Part shown: piece by piece, positions 1 through 11,249 of the stretch | Position numbering within the stretch: the stretch's first letter is position 1 | Layout: every line of letters starts with the position of its first letter | From: Stromatinia cepivora | Taxonomy: Eukaryota; Ascomycota; Leotiomycetes; Helotiales; Sclerotiniaceae | DNA: 64,000 nt | Direction: 5' to 3' | Assembly: GCA_014898415.1 (NCBI GenBank) | Contig: RCTD01000032.1 | Coordinates: forward strand, 1 to 64,000 | The notes under the pieces: generated by a model | What the model saw: the letters and a program-made list of their open reading frames with translations, nothing else | Told to the model about the DNA's origin: nothing | The model's database searches: none | Translations under genes and position numbers: made by a program

Positions 1-576
1 TTCACCACTTTTCGCACTTGTTTCGACATACTCCAGTACACCATTTCGTTTAGCCCAAGCTTCTGCCTCTTCCACCGTAACCTCTCGTTTATTCTCCTCG
101 CCCATCGCCAAATCACTCTTGTTTCCTACCAACACGACAACTATATCCGGCTCGGCAATTTGTCGCAAATCATGTAACCAGTCGGTAACATGTTCAAATG
201 TCGGTCGCCGTGAGATATCGAATACAAGCAACGCGCCCGAAGCTCCACGGAAATAACTCCTCGTTACACTCTTATAAGTTTCCTGACCTGCTGTATCCCA
301 TAAACTGAGTTTCATATGTTTCTGCGGAACGTCCGATGCTGCAGCTGAAGCTTTAGATACTGGCACTTTGTCTAGAGTACTCGATTTTGGTTTAAATCCT
401 TCTGAATTCGGTGGACCAACTGGGATGATTCTCGAACCAAACTCGACTCCAATAGTAACATCATGGTGTGGAGAAAAACGACCTTCGCAAAGTCGAATTG
501 TGAGTGATGATTTTCCCGTTCCGCTATCGCCGATACAGACGAGCTTCGCAATATAATCCCATGATAATCCAGACAT
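1..576 (-). CDS. Rab-family small GTPase, Rab4/Ypt4- or Rab2-like (C-terminal part outside window)
   Basis: The minus strand is open from an ATG at 576-574 to the window edge (192 codons, no intron needed). It shows all Rab signatures in order: P-loop GDSGTGKS (residues 16-23), switch I with TIGVEFG (41-47), WDTAGQE (93-99), NKSD (152-155) and ETSAKSG (185-191). The TIGVEFGSR stretch is typical of the Rab2/Rab4/Rab14 branch, which acts in endosomal recycling or Golgi traffic. Between switch I and WDTAGQE, where Rabs have a short beta hairpin, there is an extra Ser/Lys/Pro/Ala-rich insertion of about 30 residues (roughly 53-86). The prenylated C-terminus lies outside the window, so the exact subfamily is uncertain. 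Confidence 0.9.
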   Translation of the reverse strand, partial: MSGLSWDYIAKLVCIGDSGTGKSSLTIRLCEGRFSPHHDVTIGVEFGSRIIPVGPPNSEGFKPKSSTLDKVPVSKASAAASDVPQKHMKLSLWDTAGQETYKSVTRSYFRGASGALLVFDISRRPTFEHVTDWLHDLRQIAEPDIVVVLVGNKSDLAMGEENKREVTVEEAEAWAKRNGVLEYVETSAKSGE

Positions 577-1711
577 TGCTCTCCAGCTTTAGGAAATCCG
601 CCAGTTGGTTGTTGATCTTGGAGGAAGAGGGGTGTGGAACAACAAGTCGTATTTATTGTAAGCCAGAAGCTGTTCGGAACTTTATGATTCTGTGATTTGC
701 GATCCGACCAAAGAATGATATCCAAAAAAAGTACAGTTGCAAAAATTGGAAGAAGTAATATTGATGGTACTAATGGATTGTGGGAGATGATGAATGTGAT
801 GAATGAATGTGATGAATCTGAATTATATAAATTGATGGTCAAGAGTTAGTCTTAGTAAATATAGCTTATTAGTAGTACAATCTCGTGGGTAAATGTTCCT
901 GAATCCGATGACCCGCAAAAAAGTGGCTTCGGGAAATGCAAGCGGAGAAGGAATTTGTTATTGTCTAGCACCCCATCAATATTTTGGGGTTGGGTTGGTT
1001 GGAGGCGGTGAACAAAGGAAAGGAAGGCATATACTAGTATCGATGTTTTTGGTCCCTGTTGCTTTCTCTATGGTTTCTACCTAGGTACTCTCAGAGGTAT
1101 TATTCATTATTCACAAGTAATTCATGTATTGTAATGTAAGGTATAGGTAGTAGTATCATTTGAATTAAACTACTCCCTTCTACTCTATACTCTTTTAAGT
1201 CATTCCTCCTATTGTACTTTAGTTACGAATGCTAAGGATCCTTTATTAATCACCGCCTTCTCGAAACAACTCGATATCTTGAGGACGAGTTCATCATCAT
1301 CTTACTTGTGTCTGCCTTGTGATTTCTTTGAATCACGACTTCCCCGGCAATCCGCCATTATCTGACTCGTCCCCAGATCAAGCAAATGACTGATATCTCA
1401 CAATATCAACTTCATGGGTCATACATTACGGTTTAATAAGTCTTGCTTATACAACTACATACAGTAACTATTCACCTATAATACTTTGGACAATCACAAG
1501 CTTTACATCATTCACTGTTCACGAACGATCCCAACTTACAACTGATCTACCGTACCGCACCTGGAACTTACGAGTACCGACTTCAAGCTCTCCCGAAAAA
1601 GACCCACAAGATTGGGCAGAACCAAAAGATAGAGTCCTTATCAACAACCTCAACTTATTAACTTCATCACGGACCAAACATATCAATACACAAATTCATT
1701 AAGAGCCGAAG
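577..1711. other. Divergent promoter region between the Rab gene and the PNS1-like gene
   Basis: About 1.1 kb without a convincing coding region. It must contain both promoters because the flanking genes point away from each other. The only distinct motif I see is the 10-bp palindrome TACCTAGGTA at 1078-1087, which recurs in other spacers of this window. Confidence 0.5.
1078..1087. promoter_or_regulatory. Palindrome TACCTAGGTA (copy 1 of 4)
   Basis: Perfect 10-bp palindrome in the divergent spacer between the Rab and PNS1-like genes. Role unknown; listed because of recurrence. Confidence 0.35.
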
Positions 1712-4029
1712 ATGTTCTCAGAATGTAAGTAAATATTTTTGACTATGATTCATATTCATTGTTTTAACCATGATATTATCTAGATGCTTCGCGCTTCTTG
1801 GCTCAGTCACAGTCTCGATTCTCCAATTTCGTCCAACAAGATAATGAAACTCCGCCTCGAATTCCCAACGAACGATATCAACGATCGCAACCTTTACGAA
1901 GTTCAAGACATCATCGAGCACTTGGTAACCCTTATCAGTCTTCACATCTCCCAAACTTTGGATTCACCTCTCGATATTCCCAAGCTCCCCCTGATGCACC
2001 GCTATTTCACAGCGCTTTGAACGAGTTTCAAGAAGAAGATGAGGAGGAGGAGCGAGAGAGGGAGACTGCGGATTTTTTTGCGCTACAACGATCACGGAGG
2101 GTATTCGCGCCTACGAGAGAATTAGAAGAAAGTGAGGAAACAGAGCGCGATGGGAGTGATGTAGCTTTGGAGGATAGTAAAGATGAAGATGGAAAAGCAG
2201 GCGACGATCGGAAACGTCCTCGGGGTATCAAAAGTAGTTGGACAGGCGGAATAAGAAGTACAAGAGAGCGAGGTCGAACACCAGAAACAGTTGGAGAAGA
2301 ACGTGATGATGAAAGCAGGCGGCCGAGTAGTCGAGGAAGCAGTGATAAAGGGAAGGGACGAATGGTGGATGTTGGACTAGAATCTACGATTGCCGACAGT
2401 GAACCTCCGAGCGAACTGGCATATGATATGGGTGATGATAATCCACCAGCCTTTCAGCAATTTAGGTCAGGGCCGAAATCAGGACCAATCCGACTTACCG
2501 GCGATTCTACAAGAGGCAATGAGAGGGATATTGAATCGAGTCAACAACCCGGTCCTCGATTCCCTATACCACCGAGCGAAGTGGAGACTGTTCCAGCAAC
2601 AGTTCCCATAACTTTAAATGAAGGTCCAAAGCATGACATGTTTTGGGGGTCTCTGTTTTTGATATGTTTGGGCGCACTTTTTGCAACCTTTTTCCTGATA
2701 TTCCTGCATACATCAACGCCGGACGGAGTGCTCGGTGATACTGTCTACACAACTCTTCGTTCTTCATTCCATTTGTTTGCTGTCGATACCCTGGCATCCA
2801 TTATCGTTTCTTTTATATGGCTTGCATTATTACGATCCTTTGTTCGCCCATTGGTATTTCTGATTGTTCTCGCAGTACCAGTCATACTGTTCTCATTCTC
2901 ACTGTACCCTATGGTGTCTAGTATGAAAGGATCTACAGATCGAACCGGTGTGCAAGATAGAGCTATGCGATGGATGTCCTTTATACCCGGAGCTCTTGCT
3001 TTACTTTGGCTGTATACCATTTACAAGGGTCGTCAATCCTTGACTAAGTCTATCAGTATTCTAGAATTCGCATCAAGGATTCTTGCTGCAAACCCAGGTC
3101 TTCTCGCATTAGGATTCGCTACTTTAGGAGCAGTTGTATTATGGACCTGGATATGGTTGGGAATGTTTACAAGAGTATTTTTGGGTGGTCATCTCTCAAG
3201 ATCAGGACTCAGCTTCATCATTGATATGACGACTTGGTGGCTTGGTGTATATTTTGTGATGATGTACATTTGGACTTTATCGGTGATTGGGGGAGTTCAG
3301 CGAACTACAACAGCTGCAACCGTCTCCCAATGGTATTATCATCGCAATGTGCAGCCAGGACCCACATCTCGAGAAATCGTTGGAGCAGCTTTTTATCACT
3401 CGACTAATACGATATTTGGTACCATATGTCTATCAACATTATTGGCCCTCTTGATAAGACTTCCTCTTCTCGTATTCCCACGAAGATTAATAACAGCTAT
3501 TTCGATAATTGCCTACTCCTTTGTACCAACACCGGTTGCCGCTTTACTAAATCCTCTCACACTCACATATGCTGCCATCCACTCTCAGCCTCTTCAAACT
3601 TCAGCACGAGGTCTAAGTCAAATGACATTCCTAACACCTCAAGCACCCACAACCACTTTGACCCCACGATCATTTTCCTCTCGAAGCCATGCCGCTACCC
3701 CCTTACTTCCATACCGATTAGCCAAACTCCTCCTCCACGCGACCCGTGTAATCATGTCCATGGCTCTCGGCTTCGGAGGCTGGGTCGCAACAGCTCGTCA
3801 ACTATCAATCAGTATGCCCGAAGGCCCTGGCATTAAAGGTAGCGCATATGCCTATGTCGTTGGACTCGTAGCTGGTTTTATTGGTTGGGGTGTTCTTGGA
3901 TCTATGGAAGGTGTTTTAAGTGGGATTGTAGATGCAACAGTTGTTTGTTGGGGAAGCGAAAAAGGGATGGCTGGTGGAGGGGCTTATTGTCTTGAAGCTG
4001 GGTATTTGTTTGGTGATGGGAGGGAGTAG
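1712..4029 (+). CDS. PNS1: PNS1-like plasma-membrane choline transporter-like protein (SLC44/CTL family)
   Basis: Two exons: 1712-1724 and 1784-4029, with a 59-bp intron (donor GTAAGT, acceptor TAG), giving 752 residues. The tiny first exon encodes MFSE plus one base and restores an upstream ATG; the second exon has no nearby ATG. The first 280 or so residues are polar, acidic and Ser/Arg-rich and look disordered. From about residue 290 there are many hydrophobic segments, roughly ten or more membrane helices. The C-terminal half with QWYYHRN and the following amphipathic and membrane segments fits the choline-transporter-like domain of the CTL family (yeast Pns1). Yeast Pns1 is at the plasma membrane and its substrate is not settled, so transport of choline here is only inferred from the family. 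Confidence 0.87.
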
Positions 4030-5698
4030 GTAGTGGGGAGGGAATGGAAGGAAGAGAGATTTGAATTGAATTGGTTTGGTTGGCGAACGCATGGAGTTTG
4101 GTGCATAACGCATGATGAATCACTTTGAATGGGATGCATGATTACATGGATCATGATATGTTTAAATGACATGGTATGGCATGACATAGCATAGCATAGC
4201 ATAGCATTGTTTAGCAAGGTGGAATCGATTAATGAAGAACGTTTGAATATCATACTCGAGTACAATTCCGCTCATTGAATCAGACATTACATTGTTATTG
4301 ATGGGAGTATAATAATAAGTATAACTTCCAGCGGAGATATCATGAGAATCAGGATTATATTCAAACGATATAAAAGCTTTTCTTTTCCTAGATTATAAAT
4401 ATCACAAACGAAATAAACAAAATATCTGCATCAGTGTACCAGTGTACCAATATACCCCCAAAATACATTTAAGTTCCAATCACCTGGTTTCCGTTTCCGT
4501 TTCCTTTCCTCGGGCTCGAGTTAATTTCGTTACTTCACTGGTGTGTTCGGCGTGGTCATAATCTTACAAGTATTTGCAGTACTAGGTATTTTAGCGAATG
4601 AGCTTTTCGGGTAACCCTTCTCTCTCCTATTCGTGGTATTTATTCATTCGTGGATAGAGTACAAAATAGTTTGATCTTTGTACTCTGCATGAGTGGCATA
4701 TACGTATGCACGATGCAAAACTGCGAGCAGCCGTTGAAGAAAGGGGAGGGAGTTAGATCGATGTGGAAGAGTTGGTGTGTGGTATGTGTTTTGGGAGTAT
4801 TTAGCTCTTTGGTTTCGGGGTGGAAAGATGTGAGGTGGTGGTGTGCTCTGGGGTGTGGTGAAGTTATTGTTTTGGGGGATTTTATATATATATATATGTA
4901 TGTACGTGGAAATTTGTAGGTGGAAATCTGGAGTTTAAAGTTTGGAGGAACGGAATGAGTTGGAAGATAGTATAGTGATGATCCCCAACGAAGCGAATAT
5001 TTGTTATTAAGATTTGAGATTTCAAAGTTATCAACATCAATTTATTTGGTGTATGGATCCCCAGGAGTTACTTATCTGTATTTCATCCTCCATCCCCCAT
5101 CTACTAGTATTCCATTCATCCAAACCACAACTAAACAGCCCATCTCCGACCTCGCTGTCACACATCACACAATTTATATCGGTCATTTTCACCGCCACGC
5201 TTGGACCACGACATATTGATCGGGTTTGTAGTATCTAGTATGTAGTCTGTGGTTTGTACTTTGTAGTTTGTGATACGAAACTAAATATATACCCGAAATA
5301 CATCGCCGACCTCGAGATGTGCGCATTTATGTATAGATAGATTATTTGTATCGGGTTTGAGGAGGTATGATTAGAGATTTTGTATGTATTGCATGATAAA
5401 AAGAGGACTTTGGATCGGAATGAATAGGGCGAGGGGCACAAACATAGAATTTGGGTTGCTTTACCGGGAAATGGGTGTGTGGATGTTCGGAATCTGTTTG
5501 TATATTTGTATACATTATTATCCCTTCTCCTCATCCATCCTATATTGTACCTTTCTTTTTCTACCATATATCTATCGTCAGCGCCATTTTAGTAGTTTCA
5601 TATCCTTTCTTCTTCTAAGTTGAAATATTGGAGATATATCAAGATTATTAAACTCAATCCCCCATCCATATATCCAAACGATATAACCCCAACCACCA
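4030..5698. other. Intergenic region, no supported gene
   Basis: AT-rich spacer of about 1.7 kb. It contains a short pentameric tract around 4188-4207 (repeats of CATAG) and T-rich runs. Short open frames here lack any family resemblance or conserved-looking composition, so none is called. Confidence 0.4.
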
Positions 5699-6217
5699 AT
5701 GGCCTTCACAACCCGTTCATTTTCCATTCCCGCCCTCTCAACTCCAACTCCAACTCCAACTCCAACTCCATCTCCTGTGCTACCCAAACGCAAATCCAAA
5801 TCTAACCCCCGAACCCATTCTCAAAAACAACTGCACCTCTCTCCCCAATCCAACAATCCTACAAACACCAACCGAAATACCTGTTCCCCCTCACCAGATC
5901 TGCCCCCAACTCCAACAATTAGTGAAAACGAAACATCCTCGATAGAAATCCTCGCTCGACCACCAATAAATTTATCTGTATATACATGTCCCAGCTATAT
6001 ATACGCATCCGATGGAGAAGGAATTGGAATCAGAAGAACTTCATCGGGGAAGAGTAATTTATCTGGTCGAAGTAATAGTGTGGAAATGTCGTCAGATTCT
6101 GGAGCGGGGAGTGAGAAACGCGGAGTCGGAGTCATGTTTGGAGGAGGAGGAGGAGAATGGAGGAATTTAAACTGGGGTGTACGATTGTTGAGGAGGAAGG
6201 GGAGGGCTAGCTTGTAG
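5699..6217 (+). CDS. Hypothetical low-complexity protein (172 residues)
   Basis: A single open frame starts with ATGGCC in a good fungal initiation context (CCACCA just before). The N-terminal part holds a Thr-Pro run (about residues 14-24) encoded by a 6-bp microsatellite of CCAACT. A polar Ser/Asn-rich segment, a short hydrophobic stretch (PPINLSVYTCPSYIYA, near residue 90) and a Gly-rich basic C-terminus follow. I recognise no domain. The combination of a short conserved-looking core with low-complexity arms is common in small fungal proteins, but a chance ORF cannot be excluded without expression or homologue data. Confidence 0.4.
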   Translation: MAFTTRSFSIPALSTPTPTPTPTPSPVLPKRKSKSNPRTHSQKQLHLSPQSNNPTNTNRNTCSPSPDLPPTPTISENETSSIEILARPPINLSVYTCPSYIYASDGEGIGIRRTSSGKSNLSGRSNSVEMSSDSGAGSEKRGVGVMFGGGGGEWRNLNWGVRLLRRKGRASL

Positions 6218-8549
6218 GGTTAGGTGTGGGTATGGGGTCGCGGGAGATATGTATTGCTAATATATGACTTCGAATTTCGTTTGTTTATTTTATTGGAAAT
6301 GTAAGTTTTTTGTATTATATCTATTTATTTGTGATACCTCAAAAACATTAGTTAGGTAAGATCAAAAATATCATATCTGATGGACTAACAACTTTATAGT
6401 TCTGAGAGAATTTGAAGAGATTCTAAATGAATATACCTCTGAGCTTCGAGTCTTCCAAGATATATCAGAGGGAGCTCTTATGGGGGTTGATCCAACTTGA
6501 TCTCAACATTGATGTTCGTTTGTTTCTACATGTATCAATCTCCAAGGATTGGTTTATTTGATGTATATATTGATATCAAATCGCATCCAAACACACCAAT
6601 CTTCCCATTTTCCCATCTCCTAATATACTCCAGCTCTAAAAAAGAAAGGGATGTGTATTAGATGAAGCCAACTTGAGGGACTCGGGGAAGGAATTTCATT
6701 ATTCCATGGACCACTCAGAGTGAGTTCGAGGTGTTTACTATGTGTGAATGAAGCGAATAAAGCGAATGAATGATAAAGCACCATTAGAGATTATGTTCGA
6801 GTAATGTGAGATGTTATATTGTATGCTATCTTAATATCTGTATATTGACCTAGAATCTGAGTTTGGTATGATGTGTATTAACTCTTCTTTTTATATCTTG
6901 AAACTATGTAGTGTAATGTAATCTCGTCTTTCCTTCCAATATAAGTCTAAATTCTGACTCATCTAAAGCCGACTGTATTCAAATTCAAACCATTCCAGCC
7001 CAATCCAAATAGTTTTCAAAATACGCCTATTTTCCTTTATCGCTCTTCCAAGCTCAAGCTCTAGATGCAATACTACTCTGACTCCAACTCCCGTGTCTTC
7101 TAAACATCAGTCACAAAAAATCCTTGAAAAAATTATACATAAATACTCCATAATATCAATTCCAAAACCACAACAAGCATGGGCATGGGCATGGAATATA
7201 AAGAGAAATCCGAGATCTGCACACTCGCTTCAATAGGAGGGGTTAGTGGAGGGGGAGGTTTGGCTGGAAGTTAATCTAGGATTTTATGTATAAATAATTA
7301 TATAATATTATGAGAGGAAGAAGAAGAAGAAGAAGTCGTGTTTGGAAATAATCCTTCATGATTCCCAGAAGGACAGTGAGAAGTAAGGGAGCTGGAAAGA
7401 GGATTGATATAGAGACGGTTGAGGAAGAATGTAGAAGGAATGAGTATGAATATGATGAGAAGTATGTATTTGCGTATTTGCATTATCACTCATATCGATT
7501 AAATTAGGGGCTATCGTGTAATAGATTAGAAAAGGTAAGTTATCATATCTCTACTGAATAATTCTGTCGGCATGGCCAGTGTGTATTATATGCAACAGAG
7601 ATACATATATTTAACCAACAATTTTCAACGGCACAGCATTGAGATCTTCTGAAGAGATGAGGACGAACGAGCCACTAGGCTTTGATCTCCTGAGCCAAGT
7701 ACAGAAACCAGAAAATGACTATTCGATCTCAGTTAGCTGGGTAGAGTATAGATATTTGTTTATCTTTCATGCAAAAGTAAACCCTCGAGTTTAACATTTC
7801 ACACTGGTTGAGATATTGAGCGAGTGGAATATTATTATTAAGGTCTGATTTAAATTATAAATATTTAGTATTTAGAGTGCTATCAACGAGATATGCTGTG
7901 TAGATGAGGTTTGTGAATAATATATAAATATATATATTACGGCATTGTCAATGCAGGAAATCTTGTTGTTCTGTATAATGATTCTTATTTTTTTTTGGAT
8001 CTTGGGGTCTTCTTTTTGTATGAAGTGAATGAAGTGAACGAAGTATCTTAAATAAAATAATCTTAGCTAAAAATAAAGAAAGATTCATTCAATTCTAAAT
8101 AAATAATATAATTATTTCATCATAAAATCATGTCTACATTCCATCTCAAAACTTATACAATCTACTTCAAAATTTACTCACAATAAAGTCAAATATACGA
8201 ATAAACTTTATATATATATATAGAATAAACTCTTTCTATTCAATAACCATCTAATCCAATCCAATCCAATCCAATCCAGTCCAGTCATTCTATCCCTTCA
8301 TCAAATATAATATAATGTAATGATATAACGACACAACCCCAAACCGGGGACACAATTTATTCTATATGGTATCTTTCGCAAAAACCCATCAATCCACGTA
8401 TATCTGTAAGTAAGTACCAACCGATCCATTTCCTATTCATATATCAAGCAATGCATCCAATCCAATGCCATTAAATTCGCCTAACCCCATCATGTACGAT
8501 TCTCCACAGCTACGTCTCTCCGCAGCTTTGCAACTACGTAACTACAGCG
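6218..8549. other. Gene-free AT-rich spacer
   Basis: About 2.3 kb between the small hypothetical ORF and the 3' end of the NLR gene. It has many T/A runs and simple repeats, including five copies of AATCC near 8251-8275 (the reverse complement of the GGATT unit of the large array at 17971) and a TATA run near 8210-8222. I see no gene or RNA signature. Confidence 0.4.
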
Positions 8550-11249
8550 CTACGCAGCCAACAAATCCCCCCCCTTCCCCCATTTACTCTCCTCCTCCAT
8601 TTCCCCCTCGGGAGTCTTGACCCCATAAGTATCCAACAACCGAATACAACCCTTATGACCACCACTCCACGCATCCCCAGCCGGACTAACATCCCTATCA
8701 TCCTTCGCATCGGGCGCGGCGCCATGGCTCAACAAAATCCTAGCAATATTCTCGTAACCCCTCGCACAAGCATCATGAAGAGGAGTCTTCCCCTCCTCAT
8801 CTCTCAATATGGGATCTGCGCCCCTCTGAAGAAGAAATTTCGTTGATTTGGGAAGATTTTGGCGGATGGTCCATACGAGTGGTGTGGTGAAGTGATGATC
8901 GGGACAATCGATATCGGCGCCATGAGCGAGGAGAAGTTTGGACATTTCGAGATTATTGTATGAGATTGCCAATCCAAGTGGTGTACCTTCTCTGGGACCA
9001 TTTTTGAAATCCGTTACTCCGCCTTTGTTATTTGGATCGGCGCCTTTTTGAAGGAGGATTTTGGCTACCGAGCCATTTCCACAATGGACGGCCCAGTGGA
9101 GAGCGGTGAGACCGAAGGAATCTTCGACGTCGATGTAGGTGCTGCTGTTTTTGAGGAGGATCTCGGTGACCCACCAGGTGTCGCATACGGCTGAGATATG
9201 AAGGGCTGAGAAATGGACATTTTGGATGGCGGAGAAATTAGTCATGTGGCGATGTTTTTTGAAGTAGAGGAGCCAGGTACGGCGGAGATCGCAATTGCGA
9301 CGGAAGAAATGGCGGTCGAGGGCGTAGGATTTCATCATGCGAGCACCGGCGATATTGCTATGGTTAATCCAGTATATGAGGGGATATTGAAGACTGTCTT
9401 CTGAGGAAGGTTGATCTTGTAATGAGGAAAGTGGGACATCTTCGAGACTTTCGAGGTAGTATTTCCAGTCTCTGGTTGTGTATTTGAGGGCTCTGAAAGC
9501 GGCTTTCTCGTGTTCGAATTCGAGGTCTGAGGAGAAGATGCCGGCGGTTTCGTGATTGAGGAGATATTCTTTTGCGGATCGGTGGACAAAGTATGGGTGA
9601 TCGCGGTGTAATGATAGGAATGATCCACATAATTCAACGGCATCCAACACCATATCTTCATCATCCATAGCTGCTGTTGGGAAAGCTGCCATAACGGCCA
9701 ATTCTCTAAGACTGAGAGGTCTGAAAGCGATTCCTACAGCACGAAGAACTGAGAAGGCTTTTTGTTGATCTTCTTCACCCAATTTTAAAACTCCCTCGAG
9801 AATTCTCGCATACAATGCATCAAGTCCAGTGGGGAATTTGCCAAGTACAAGTTTGACATTGATGAATGAAACATTCTTCTTCAAGAGTTCCTTGCAAGCA
9901 AGAGAGATGAAGAGGAAATTCCCTCCAGCTTTTTGCCGCAGTTTGTCGGCCACGAATTGTTTTAAGGGTGCATCGAATCTCTTCTTAGTAGCCAAGGCAT
10001 CAACTTTGTGAGTGATAAAAGTGTCAACTGCTTTGCTGACTTCGGTGGCGGTTTCTTCCAAATCTACTACCCAGGATAACTTCAAGTATTCTTCGATTCT
10101 TGTTTCGTTTCGACTTGTGAAAATCCATTTCACATTGCAAAGTCCATCCACGTTGGATGCAATATATGTACTTGCGAGCTTGAGGAAGACGTCCAAAGAT
10201 TCTTCGGTGCACTCATCGAGACCATCGATGATCAGGTAAAGATTTCGTGTAGTAGATGCTTCAAGAACTCGTGTCAAAGCAGTCCAAACTCCCTCGATAG
10301 TCGCAAACATTTGAGGTCCATGACGTTTGAAGTCCTCCAACAACACATTCTGGGAGCTTTGTTTCAAAACTTGATGGAGGACGGTCTTGAGAGCATGTAA
10401 TGTCGAATTTCTCTGATCCGTGTTATTATCGCAGAAAAAGTATGCAACTTGATCACAAGGGTTTTGAGCGACTTGCTTGGAGAGAATGTCGACTAGATAC
10501 ATGGAAAGCATGGTTTTACCCTTCCCTGCTTGTCCATGAATCCAAAGTAAATCAGATTGATCGCTTTCAGCCATGGATTTGTAATTCTTGTTGTTGAGAA
10601 TCCAGTCACATGATTTACTGAAGAGACGATCCGTACGAGCTTCAATCTCCTTTCTTCCGATAAGAGGATTGATGACAGCCAGTGCGTTCAAAACCTTATT
10701 GCTGACTGCAACGTCTCGTGAAGAAGCTTTACCACCACCTCGAACCATTCTGTGCTGAGTGGTTACGATATCGTTGATTTGGCGGGTGAGTTGTCCCTTT
10801 TCCATATCACGAGTACTAAGCATCGTCGATAGTAAACTCGATACTGCATCTTCGTGAATCGAAAGTTCTTTCCTGAACTGTGAGACATCCCATTTCCTAC
10901 AAGCCAGCCAATCGACCTTTTCGATGATATTGGAAAATTCTTCGTGGGACCATAAAGATCCCTTGGTGGTGATACCGTTTAATTTGCAACCTTGATGAAC
11001 AAATCTTTCTATACAGTGCTGACACGCACTGATGATTTGCATCATCAAACCACGCTGAGGTCCAAATGATGGATCACTCAAAAATCTCTCGAGACCGTCG
11101 AGACGCTTGTGAAGACTGGATAGAACTTGTGCGACATCTCCGAAAACCGGGTTTGCATTTCCGGATTCGCTGATTGATGTGAATGCGTTTCTTAGGATTC
11201 CAACTCCATGAATAACCTCGCCGAAACTGAAACCGAATGGGATCGCCAT
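8550..11249 (-). CDS. NLR-like protein: fungal STAND N-terminal domain, NACHT NTPase, ankyrin repeats
   Basis: Intronless, 899 residues from the ATG at 11249-11247. I chose this ATG because the frame upstream only offers GTG and because the protein then begins MAIPFGFSFGEV, the usual start of the N-terminal domain of fungal STAND proteins. The NACHT module follows: Walker A GQAGKGKT (239-246), Walker B LYLIIDGLDE (337-346), and KWIFTSR as the sensor-like strand. A helical/winged-helix region follows, then at least four ankyrin repeats over about residues 680-885 (motifs such as GLTALHWAVHCGN and GKTPLHDACARGY). In fungi such architectures act in non-self recognition and heterokaryon incompatibility; the trigger and partner here are unknown. 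Gene-poor spacers on both sides are typical for such fast-evolving loci. Confidence 0.9.
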   Translation of the reverse strand: MAIPFGFSFGEVIHGVGILRNAFTSISESGNANPVFGDVAQVLSSLHKRLDGLERFLSDPSFGPQRGLMMQIISACQHCIERFVHQGCKLNGITTKGSLWSHEEFSNIIEKVDWLACRKWDVSQFRKELSIHEDAVSSLLSTMLSTRDMEKGQLTRQINDIVTTQHRMVRGGGKASSRDVAVSNKVLNALAVINPLIGRKEIEARTDRLFSKSCDWILNNKNYKSMAESDQSDLLWIHGQAGKGKTMLSMYLVDILSKQVAQNPCDQVAYFFCDNNTDQRNSTLHALKTVLHQVLKQSSQNVLLEDFKRHGPQMFATIEGVWTALTRVLEASTTRNLYLIIDGLDECTEESLDVFLKLASTYIASNVDGLCNVKWIFTSRNETRIEEYLKLSWVVDLEETATEVSKAVDTFITHKVDALATKKRFDAPLKQFVADKLRQKAGGNFLFISLACKELLKKNVSFINVKLVLGKFPTGLDALYARILEGVLKLGEEDQQKAFSVLRAVGIAFRPLSLRELAVMAAFPTAAMDDEDMVLDAVELCGSFLSLHRDHPYFVHRSAKEYLLNHETAGIFSSDLEFEHEKAAFRALKYTTRDWKYYLESLEDVPLSSLQDQPSSEDSLQYPLIYWINHSNIAGARMMKSYALDRHFFRRNCDLRRTWLLYFKKHRHMTNFSAIQNVHFSALHISAVCDTWWVTEILLKNSSTYIDVEDSFGLTALHWAVHCGNGSVAKILLQKGADPNNKGGVTDFKNGPREGTPLGLAISYNNLEMSKLLLAHGADIDCPDHHFTTPLVWTIRQNLPKSTKFLLQRGADPILRDEEGKTPLHDACARGYENIARILLSHGAAPDAKDDRDVSPAGDAWSGGHKGCIRLLDTYGVKTPEGEMEEESKWGKGGDLLAA

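Noticed and set aside
372..842. 156-residue minus-strand frame
   Set aside because: Overlaps the Rab gene in another frame on the same strand; the Rab frame carries all family motifs.
7298..7489. 63-residue minus-strand frame with a hydrophobic start
   Set aside because: Short, AT-driven hydrophobicity and a Ser run from an AGA repeat; nothing else supports it.
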